A DNA stretch of 64,000 nt from Marinobacterium alkalitolerans (lineage in GTDB: Bacteria > Pseudomonadota > Gammaproteobacteria > Pseudomonadales > Balneatricaceae). Below are positions 17,251 through 24,682 of the stretch, in pieces. The translations under genes were made by a program, and so were the position numbers. How positions within the stretch are numbered: position 1 is the first letter of the stretch; every line of letters begins with the position of its first letter. The notes below the pieces were generated by a model, which did not search any database, had not been told where the DNA came from, and saw nothing but the letters and a program-made list of their open reading frames with translations. The stretch lies in assembly GCF_017776525.1 (NCBI RefSeq), contig NZ_JACVEW010000014.1:34379-98378 (forward strand). Direction: 5' to 3'.

Positions 17251-19344
17251 TTATTGAGTCGTCAGGTCCAGGGCTACACGGAAGCCCCAGCTGTTGCGCG
17301 AGGCCGTGGCCGGATGACGGTAGCGGCTGGCGGGCCGAGTGAGGCGGGGAATGTCAAACCAGGAACCGCCACGCATTACGCGCTGATTACAGCCGCTGAG
17401 CTGTTCGGCCTGCCCGTTGTCAGGGGCCTGAGTATAGTCGGGGCGGTAGCAGTCAGCGACCCACTCATCCACGTTGCCGCTCATATCGAAAAGGCCCCAG
17501 GGGTTGGCGCGTACGCTGCCCACTGGCGCGGTGCTCTTGCCGCCCCATTCCGGGTCGCAGCCATCACAAACCGCATAGCCGGGCCGCATTTCATCCCCCC
17601 ACCAGTACACGGTTTCTGTCCCGGCACGTGCGCTGTATTCCCACTCGGCCTCGGTTGGCAGGCGGTAAGGCTGGCCGGTTTGCTCACGCAGCCAGTCAGC
17701 GTAGGCCTTGGCATCATTCCAGGTGACGTTGATGACGGGGCGTGAACCGCGTCCCCAGCCCTCATCGTCCGGCAAGGGGCGCCCTGTTGCCTCGGCAAAC
17801 CGGTCATACTCCGCGAAGGTCACTTCATGGCGCGCCAGGGCAAAGCTCTGCGCGATATTCACGTCGTGTACCGGATATTCGTTGTCATCGCCCTGGCCGT
17901 GCAGATCGCCCATGCGGAAGCGGCCGGAAGGAACGACGACCATTTTCGGTCCCACGCCGCCTGCTTTAAGCTCATCCTGGAACAGGGTGAGGTTGGGGGC
18001 CGGCTGGCCGGAAGCACGCAGTTCCCGGGCCGATACTACAGCTTCCGTTTCCCGGCTGCTGTCCTCTGGTTCTGAGGCCCGGCTACTGGCTTCGTCCAGT
18101 GCCTGTTGCAGGCGCGCCCGCTCCTGCTCAACGGAATCAAACGCTGCTCGCAGCTCACGATTGGCTTTCATTTGCGCCAGCGCCTGGCTGCTCACATTGT
18201 CGAGCTGGCCCTGATACATCAGGAGTGCCAGCCAGATACCGCTTATAAGGCCCAGACCATAGGCAAGTCCGAGCATCAGCATGCGCTTGATGCGGTCTGA
18301 CAAGGCGGGAAGATGCAGCGAGAGGCGGCGCTTGCCAGTATCAGTCGCGGCTTCTGGTAGGGCTGTCGACGGCTCGGCGGGCGCTGCTTCATTTACAGTG
18401 GCAGCCGGGGCTGCCTCGGTGGCGTCCGTGGCTTGAGGCGGCGCTTCGGTCGTGTCGGCACCGGCCTCAAGGGAGGTGGCGTCAATTTCGCCGTTCTCGT
18501 CCGTCGGAGTCGTCTCGGTAAACAGGGCTCGTACCAGTTCGATGCTGTCAGTGTGGCGCTCTTCCGGTTCGGGCGAGAGCGACTGCCGCAGCTGCTCCCA
18601 TTGCGATTTGCTGAGTGCTGATAGAGCCTTGAGCTCACGCTGGAAACGGGAGGCCTCACCATCTGAAACCTGAAATGCATGCCTGTTGCTGTAGAGCTCC
18701 CAGCACATGACCGCCAGTGCAAAGACATCGGCCTGTTCTGCTGCCGGGTGCGCGTGAAAGGCTTCCGGGGGCTGGTACAGCGGGTATTCCGGCTTGCTGG
18801 GCAGGGTGTCGGCCAGAGGTGCAATGACCGGGCGCCAGCCGAAGCCGAACAGCTTGACCCCTCCGCCGGTGTTGAGAAAAACGCAGTCGGGGGCAAGCAG
18901 ATAGTGAGGGGCCGGGTAGCGCGCGATGGCCTTGGCCATCTGGGTGATCAGCCCCTGCTTTTGCTTGTCGGTCAGCTTGCCTGCCTGTTTGCGTTGAAAC
19001 AGGTCCGACAGTGTTTGACCGTCCAGGTGCTCCAGCGAGAGAAATTCGAGTCCACGCCAGCTGAAGTGGCCATAGACCTTGGCAACATGCGGGTGAGACA
19101 GGGTGCGGTTCTGCTGGCTCAGCTTGCGAATGACCTTGACGGATTCGGCGTGCGCGGCCAGCACGGGCCAGAGCACCAGAACACTGACCTGAGTGCGTGC
19201 GGCTGTCGAGATGTCTTCGGCCAGCCACAGCTGACCGGCAAAGTGGTCGCGTTGCTTGCTGAGGAGTTTGAACCGATGGTGTTCGGGCCCAATGATCAGC
19301 CCGTCCTTGAGGGCGTTGAACGCGTTTTCATGTGCATTAGCCAT
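17251..19344 (-). CDS. Pseudokinase - transmembrane - FGE/SUMF1-like fusion protein
   Basis: A 697-residue three-part protein. Residues about 20-260 have a Ser/Thr kinase-like fold, but the key residues are missing: there is no glycine loop, no lysine in the VAIK position, HRDxKxxN reads HYLLAPDCVF, and DFG reads GFG. An Ala/Glu/Thr-rich linker (about 270-345) leads to one membrane helix (about 353-373) and a periplasmic coiled coil (about 378-415). Residues about 450-697 are an FGE/SUMF1-type domain (LPTEAEWEYSARAGTET, DMSGNVDEWV, RVMRGGSW, SWGFRVAL). The active-site cysteine region of true formylglycine-generating enzymes is absent (LTRPASRYR instead of a Cys-containing stretch). No sulfatase gene is nearby. 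It probably acts as a transmembrane scaffold or sensor. Confidence 0.85.
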   Translation of the reverse strand: MANAHENAFNALKDGLIIGPEHHRFKLLSKQRDHFAGQLWLAEDISTAARTQVSVLVLWPVLAAHAESVKVIRKLSQQNRTLSHPHVAKVYGHFSWRGLEFLSLEHLDGQTLSDLFQRKQAGKLTDKQKQGLITQMAKAIARYPAPHYLLAPDCVFLNTGGGVKLFGFGWRPVIAPLADTLPSKPEYPLYQPPEAFHAHPAAEQADVFALAVMCWELYSNRHAFQVSDGEASRFQRELKALSALSKSQWEQLRQSLSPEPEERHTDSIELVRALFTETTPTDENGEIDATSLEAGADTTEAPPQATDATEAAPAATVNEAAPAEPSTALPEAATDTGKRRLSLHLPALSDRIKRMLMLGLAYGLGLISGIWLALLMYQGQLDNVSSQALAQMKANRELRAAFDSVEQERARLQQALDEASSRASEPEDSSRETEAVVSARELRASGQPAPNLTLFQDELKAGGVGPKMVVVPSGRFRMGDLHGQGDDNEYPVHDVNIAQSFALARHEVTFAEYDRFAEATGRPLPDDEGWGRGSRPVINVTWNDAKAYADWLREQTGQPYRLPTEAEWEYSARAGTETVYWWGDEMRPGYAVCDGCDPEWGGKSTAPVGSVRANPWGLFDMSGNVDEWVADCYRPDYTQAPDNGQAEQLSGCNQRVMRGGSWFDIPRLTRPASRYRHPATASRNSWGFRVALDLTTQ

Positions 19345-19382
19345 GAGGTGCTGCCTTCCTTAGTACAACAGCGTCATTATCC

Positions 19383-19403
19383 GGGGTCTGAGTGTCAGAC
19401 CCC
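19383..19403 (-). terminator. Hairpin downstream of kdsA
   Basis: A perfect 9-bp stem GGGGTCTGA/TCAGACCCC with loop GTG follows the kdsA stop on the minus strand, before the pseudokinase gene. There is no T run after it, so it may stabilise the mRNA end or pause transcription. Confidence 0.4.
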
Positions 19404-19416
19404 AGATATATGCCTA

Positions 19417-20277
<861 letters not shown>

Positions 20278-20299
20278 TTATTGGCGCGCAAAACCGGGA

Positions 20300-20710
20300 T
20301 TATAAGCCATCCGAGGGGAAATGTGCCGCTTCTGACTCGATCCATTCCAGCGCCAGCTTTTCCGGGTCTTCTTCCGGGGAGTCCTGTTGGCAGATGCAGA
20401 TCTGGCACAGCTGCTCCAGCATGCGCGCCCGGAACAGTTGTTCCTGGTCGGGAAAGGCAAGCTTGAGCTCGAACTGGCCCTGATGATCCGGTGCCGGCAG
20501 GCACTCGACCACCAGCGCGCTGATGCCCAGACAGGGGTCTACCTCAGGAGCCGTAATACGCAGCCACTTGCCGGGAATATACTGGCGAAAACTCAACATG
20601 GACAGGCCAAGGGGGAGAGAGGGGTCGCTCCACTGAGGCGTGGGGGCGATGGGAAGAAGCTCAAGTTTTATCTGGTCAGGATGCTGAAGGTAATGCTCCG
20701 GACATCTCAT
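20300..20710 (-). CDS. PilZ-like domain protein
   Basis: A 136-residue soluble protein. The middle part has a PilZ-like beta-barrel pattern (LGLSMLSFRQYIPGKWLRI and ALVVECLPAPDHQGQFELKLAF), and the C-terminal helix ARMLEQLCQICIC followed by ALEWIESEAAHFP matches a recurrent gammaproteobacterial subgroup of PilZ-type proteins. The N-terminal RxxxR and DxSxxG c-di-GMP motifs are not clearly present, so ligand binding is uncertain. The ATG at 20710 was chosen for its GAGG 8 bases upstream; a longer frame exists. In a window with four GGDEF-EAL proteins a c-di-GMP effector would make sense, but this is inference. Confidence 0.6.
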   Translation of the reverse strand: MRCPEHYLQHPDQIKLELLPIAPTPQWSDPSLPLGLSMLSFRQYIPGKWLRITAPEVDPCLGISALVVECLPAPDHQGQFELKLAFPDQEQLFRARMLEQLCQICICQQDSPEEDPEKLALEWIESEAAHFPSDGL

Positions 20711-20781
20711 AGTGTTGACCTCAAAAGCAGTCGATACATCCACATGTCGGCGTATCCAAGTGCAGCTTGAGTGCTTTTTGA

Positions 20782-21714
20782 TCAATTTGCCAGTAAAACT
20801 TCGATAAATAGCCAAAAAGCGACAATACTGCCGCTGAAACAGGCGACCGAGATCCATCGGTAACGCTTGATCAGCTGTTCTTCATCCAGTGTCGATAAAA
20901 GGTACGGACGTCGCCCGGCATCCGGATTGGTCAGCACATTCATGCTGGGCAGCGCGTGCACCGAGGCCTGTTGCTGTTCGGCCTCCCGCTGGGCCGCCTG
21001 CTGAGCCTCGGCCCACTCCTGCATGCTGATGGTGCCGTCACCATCGCGGTCGAAACGCTCTTTCAGCAGGTCAGGGTTCTGTTTCCACTCCCGGAGCAGG
21101 TCGCGGGCCGTGTGCGCCAGATTGAGCTGGTCGCGCCCGCCACCCACGGTATTGAACTGGCCGAGGGCGTAGATGGGTTCATGCTCAAAAATGAGGCGTT
21201 CCGTGTAGCGATAACGCTCTCCTCCCATGACAGAGGTCATGACGGCGGATATGCCTTCTGAACCCAGGTCTGAAACGGCACCGGGCAGGCGCCCGTTGCC
21301 TTGCCAGCTGTGTTTGTGCCGGGTGCTGACTTCGGCGCCTTCAGGGTCGATCAGACAGGTGCCGGTACCGTCATTGATCTGGAACCACTGTTCCGAGCGT
21401 CCGCTCTGGACGCGGCGCCAGCGCTGCTTGTTATCGCTGTTATCCAGCTCGTCGACGCTGTACTGGTACCAGACACAGGGGCGGCCTGACAGCGGTGCTC
21501 TCAACATGCCATCCTCGCCTGCAATCACATGGCCGATAAGCTCTACATAGCCTTGAGGGGCCGAGCGGATGCGGGCGGTCGGTGTGTCGGCAATAATGCG
21601 AAAGCGCTGCAGGCGGCTGAAGACCAGCCAGAGCGCCCCCAGGCAGACAACGGCCAGCACGCCGAGAAAGATCAGTCGTTCCTGGGGTGAGAAAGGCCCG
21701 ATATCCAGAAACAT
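20782..21714 (-). CDS. Membrane protein with GIDE (MUL1-like) domain and an EF-hand
   Basis: A 310-residue protein with an N-terminal membrane helix (about 14-33) and a C-terminal one (about 288-306). The large middle region fits the GIDE/BAM fold known from the mitochondrial E3 ligase MUL1 and bacterial relatives: GYVELIGHVIAGED, LRAPLSGRPCVWYQYSVDE and RYTERLIFEHEPIYALGQF. There is no RING domain. A canonical EF-hand loop, DRDGDGTISMQEW (about 218-230), predicts Ca2+ binding. It begins 3 bases after the LemA stop, a pairing common in bacteria. Function unknown, perhaps membrane stress or remodelling. Confidence 0.8.
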   Translation of the reverse strand: MFLDIGPFSPQERLIFLGVLAVVCLGALWLVFSRLQRFRIIADTPTARIRSAPQGYVELIGHVIAGEDGMLRAPLSGRPCVWYQYSVDELDNSDNKQRWRRVQSGRSEQWFQINDGTGTCLIDPEGAEVSTRHKHSWQGNGRLPGAVSDLGSEGISAVMTSVMGGERYRYTERLIFEHEPIYALGQFNTVGGGRDQLNLAHTARDLLREWKQNPDLLKERFDRDGDGTISMQEWAEAQQAAQREAEQQQASVHALPSMNVLTNPDAGRRPYLLSTLDEEQLIKRYRWISVACFSGSIVAFWLFIEVLLAN

Positions 21715-21717
21715 GGC

Positions 21718-22290
21718 TTAACCGAAGAGTTGCCCAAGGTTCACGTCTGCCTTGTCAGCTTCATCAAACTCCAGCAGCTCTGCCGGCTTGAAGCCAAAGC
21801 GGCGGGCGATGATGACATCCGGGAACTGTTCAATGCGGACGTTCAGGTGGTTCACGGAGTCATTGTAGTACTCGCGGCGGTCGGCGATGCCGGACTCGAG
21901 GCCGGTAATACGGCTGTGCAGGTGCATGAAACTGTCACTGGCACGCAGCTCCGGATAATCCTCCGCCACGGCAAACAGGTTGCCAAGGCCCATTCTGAGC
22001 TGGGTCTCCGCCTTGCCAAGGGCACCCACATCGCCCTGTTCACGGGCAGAGGCAACCGCGGAGCGGGCTTCCATGACGGCCGTCAGGGTGTTCTGCTCAT
22101 AGCCCATGTGCTGTTTGCAGGTTTCAACCAGCTTGGGCAGTTCGTCATGGCGCTGTTTCAGGAGTACGTCAATGTTTGACCAGGCCTTGGAAACGCCGTG
22201 CTTGAGCTGCACCAGGTGGTTGTAGAGGGAAATGAAATAGACAACGACTACGCCGATGACGGCGAGTGTGATGATCAGCGAAATATCCAT
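21718..22290 (-). CDS. LemA family protein
   Basis: A 190-residue protein with a single N-terminal membrane helix (about 5-25) and a long alpha-helical body. The LemA hallmarks are YNHLVQLKHGVSKAWSNIDVLLKQRHDELPKL in register (about 27-58), a YPELRAS motif, and the Tyr-Asn-rich REYYNDSVNHLN with FPDVIIARRFGFKPAELLEF near the end. The helical body likely faces the periplasm. Its stop is 3 bases before the GIDE/EF-hand gene, so the two are co-translated and probably function together. Molecular role is not established for the family. Confidence 0.92.
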   Translation of the reverse strand: MDISLIITLAVIGVVVVYFISLYNHLVQLKHGVSKAWSNIDVLLKQRHDELPKLVETCKQHMGYEQNTLTAVMEARSAVASAREQGDVGALGKAETQLRMGLGNLFAVAEDYPELRASDSFMHLHSRITGLESGIADRREYYNDSVNHLNVRIEQFPDVIIARRFGFKPAELLEFDEADKADVNLGQLFG

Positions 22291-22357
22291 GTGCGGTCCT
22301 GCCAGAGTGATCCTGAATTCACTATAAACCAGCAGGGGAGAGGGGGAAAGGCGGGGA

Positions 22358-22567
22358 TTAGATGCCGCCGCCTTCCATCAGCTCAACAATCACGGTCTTG
22401 ATCAGAAAGGCTGCCAGCCCCAGCCCCAGCGCAAAGAACAGAACAAAGGTACCAAAGCGTCCGGCATTGGACTTTTTGGCCAGGTCGTAAATGATGAAAA
22501 AAATGGCGCCGGCAAATACAACCAGGCCGACGTTCAGCATCAGGGTTTCGATCTCTTCAAGCCGCAT
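22358..22567 (-). CDS. DUF2788 family small membrane protein
   Basis: A 69-residue protein with two membrane helices (about 9-28 and 41-62) separated by DLAKKSNAGRFGTFVLFFALGLG in register, the conserved core of DUF2788. Function unknown. The ATG is preceded by GGAGG at good spacing. It lies upstream of LemA/GIDE on the same strand with a 67-base gap. Confidence 0.82.
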   Translation of the reverse strand: MRLEEIETLMLNVGLVVFAGAIFFIIYDLAKKSNAGRFGTFVLFFALGLGLAAFLIKTVIVELMEGGGI

Positions 22568-22661
22568 TGCGCACCTCCCAATAAATTGGGCAAAAATTAT
22601 ACATTATTCACCCCGGCCGATAAATCCGTTTTGTTTGCGGCTGGCGGGCGTCAAAACCCCT

Positions 22662-22844
22662 TCAATCTTCAGGGCCAAAGACTTCTTCCTGCCAGTCGGG
22701 CCCGATCTCTTCTTCGATGAAGTCGCGAATGAATTTGCGGACCATTTGTGAAGGGGTGACATCCCGCTCGTTACAGAGCCGTTCGAACACGGCCTTTTTC
22801 TGAGGATCGATCAACAATGTCAGGCGTGCGGTACGTTTTTCCAT
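22662..22844 (-). CDS. Ribbon-helix-helix (CopG/Arc-type) regulator
   Basis: A 60-residue protein whose first half, TARLTLLIDPQKKAVFERLC and VTPSQMVRKFIRDFIEE, follows the beta-alpha-alpha pattern of ribbon-helix-helix DNA-binding proteins; the tail is acidic (DWQEEVFGPED). It probably dimerises and represses. It is divergent from the SulP transporter across 104 bp that contain a repeated, palindromic ATGTTAA element (22871-22889), a good candidate for autoregulation. No toxin gene follows, so an antitoxin role is unlikely. Confidence 0.72.
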   Translation of the reverse strand: MEKRTARLTLLIDPQKKAVFERLCNERDVTPSQMVRKFIRDFIEEEIGPDWQEEVFGPED

Positions 22845-22870
22845 CTGTATATCCGGTATCGGTGGCTTGT

Positions 22871-22889
22871 ATGTTAATCATGTTAACAT
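22871..22889. promoter_or_regulatory. Candidate operator of the ribbon-helix-helix regulator
   Basis: Two direct copies of ATGTTAA (22871-22877 and 22880-22886) are spaced 9 bases apart, and the second is part of the 10-bp palindrome ATGTTAACAT (22880-22889). It sits 27 bp upstream of the regulator start, between two divergent genes. Ribbon-helix-helix dimers typically bind short repeats spaced about one helical turn apart; the assignment is inferred. Confidence 0.45.
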
Positions 22890-22948
22890 TGAGTAGTATC
22901 AGATCAACATGTAATGTGTCTGCATCGCCTTTTGAGTGAGGAAACGCC

Positions 22949-24682
22949 ATGTCACGTCACGCCCGGCTCCACTCCCTGACACCCTTCAGTGCACTGAAAG
23001 CGGTTTGGCGGGAAGGATATGATGCGCGCAAGCTGTATGCAGACCTGCTGGCCGGACTGAGTGTGGGCGTGATTGCCATTCCGCTTTCCATGGCATTGGC
23101 GATTGCCAGTGGTGTGCGACCGGAGTTTGGTCTGTATACCGCGATCGTGGCCGGTTTCCTGATTGCGCTCTTTGGGGGCTCGCGCTTCAGCGTGTCGGGG
23201 CCGACAGCGGCGTTCGTGGTGATTCTCTATCCCGTTGCGCAGGATTACGGTCTGGCAGGCCTGCTGGTGGCGACACTGATGTCAGCCGTCATATTGATGG
23301 CACTGGCCGTTGCCCGTCTTGGACGGCTGATCGAATATATCCCTGAGTCAGTGACGCTCGGTTTTACTGCCGGCATTGCGATTGTGATTGCCACGCTGCA
23401 GATACCGGATTTCACCGGCCTGACGCTTGAACTCCCCGATGCCTGGCTGCCTCGTGTCTGGGCGCTGTTGCAGGCACTGCCCGGGCTTGACTGGGGGGCG
23501 CTCAGTGTGGCCGCAACCACGCTGGCTGTGCTGATTCTGTGGCCACGCCTGAGAATACCCGTGCCGGGGCACCTGCCGGCCCTTGTCGCAGGTGTCGGGC
23601 TGATGCTGATGCTTGCCCCTCTGGGCGTTGAGATCGATACCATCGGCAGCCGTTTTTCCTATCTCCTGCCTGATGGCACAACGGGGCAGGGGATTCCCCC
23701 GTTTTTCCCGGAGTGGCAGTGGCCCTGGCTGCAACCGGGCCCCGATGGTGAGCCGCTCGACTGGTCCTGGGAGCTGGTGCGCGAGTTGCTGCCCGCCGCG
23801 TTTTCAATTGCCATGCTCGGGGCGATCGAGTCGCTGCTGTGCGCGGTGGTACTGGATGGCATGACGGGCAAGCGGCATTCCCCCAATGGCGAGCTGTTGG
23901 GGCAGAGTGTGGGTAATCTGGTCGTGCCTTTCTTTGGTGGTTTTACTGCCACGGCGGCGCTGGCGCGCTCGGCTGCCAACTACCGTGCCGGGGCGCAATC
24001 GCCTCTGGCCAGTGCATTTCACGCAGTGGTGGTACTGGTGGGCCTGTTGGCACTGGCGCCGGTGCTGGCCTGGTTGCCCATGCCGAGCATGGCCGCTCTG
24101 CTGTTGATGGTGGCCTGGAACATGAGTGAGGCACACAAGGTGGTGCAGTTGCTGCGACGGGCTCCTCGCAGTGATGTGCTGGTGCTGATGACCTGTCTGC
24201 TGCTGACGGTGCTGTTTGACATGGTCATCGCCATCTTTGCCGGTATTCTGCTGGCGTCGCTTCTGTTCATGCGTGACCTGGCCGGCATGACACGCTTTAC
24301 CGATATCAGTGAGCAGCGCAAGCATGTACCTGAACCACTGCCGGCAGGCTGGAAGGTGTACAAGCTGAGCGGTCCGCTGTTCTTTGCCGCCGCCGAGCGG
24401 GTCATGGATGAGCTGCAGGATGCCTGTGCGGACAGCCGTGGCGTGGTGCTGTATATGGATGGTGTGCCGCTGCTGGATGCAGGCGGGCTGGGTGCGCTGG
24501 AGCAGTTTCTGGCGTTTTGTCAGGAAAGGGGCATTGAGCTGCATGTGGCGGACTTGCAGTTCCAGCCCCTCAGGGCACTGACCCGGGCGGGTATGGCACC
24601 GCGCCCGGGTGTACTGGCGTTCAGTCCGACGCTGGCGGCAGCGCTGCAGGCCCTGACGGCTGAGACGCCAGCCAGTCCGTAA
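22949..24682 (+). CDS. SulP-family anion transporter with STAS domain
   Basis: A 577-residue inner-membrane permease of the SLC26/SulP family. The transport core (about residues 25-430) shows about 12-14 helices and typical blocks such as LAGLSVGVIAIPLSMALAIA, GSRFSVSGPTAAFVVI and SVTLGFTAGIAIVIA. The C-terminal cytoplasmic STAS domain (about 455-565) includes LSGPLFFAAAERVMDELQD and DGVPLLDAGGLGALEQFL. Substrates in the family include sulfate, bicarbonate and dicarboxylates, so none is assigned. The ribosome site is GAGGAAACGCC. The last 62 bases overlap the convergent GGDEF-EAL gene. Confidence 0.92.
   Translation: MSRHARLHSLTPFSALKAVWREGYDARKLYADLLAGLSVGVIAIPLSMALAIASGVRPEFGLYTAIVAGFLIALFGGSRFSVSGPTAAFVVILYPVAQDYGLAGLLVATLMSAVILMALAVARLGRLIEYIPESVTLGFTAGIAIVIATLQIPDFTGLTLELPDAWLPRVWALLQALPGLDWGALSVAATTLAVLILWPRLRIPVPGHLPALVAGVGLMLMLAPLGVEIDTIGSRFSYLLPDGTTGQGIPPFFPEWQWPWLQPGPDGEPLDWSWELVRELLPAAFSIAMLGAIESLLCAVVLDGMTGKRHSPNGELLGQSVGNLVVPFFGGFTATAALARSAANYRAGAQSPLASAFHAVVVLVGLLALAPVLAWLPMPSMAALLLMVAWNMSEAHKVVQLLRRAPRSDVLVLMTCLLLTVLFDMVIAIFAGILLASLLFMRDLAGMTRFTDISEQRKHVPEPLPAGWKVYKLSGPLFFAAAERVMDELQDACADSRGVVLYMDGVPLLDAGGLGALEQFLAFCQERGIELHVADLQFQPLRALTRAGMAPRPGVLAFSPTLAAALQALTAETPASP

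Noticed and set aside
17251..18000. True formylglycine-generating enzyme serving a sulfatase
   Set aside because: The cysteine region of the active site is replaced by LTRPASRYR and no sulfatase gene is in the window.
22662..22844. Antitoxin of a toxin-antitoxin pair
   Set aside because: The ribbon-helix-helix gene has no overlapping or adjacent toxin-like gene; the next genes are a DUF2788 protein and a transporter.
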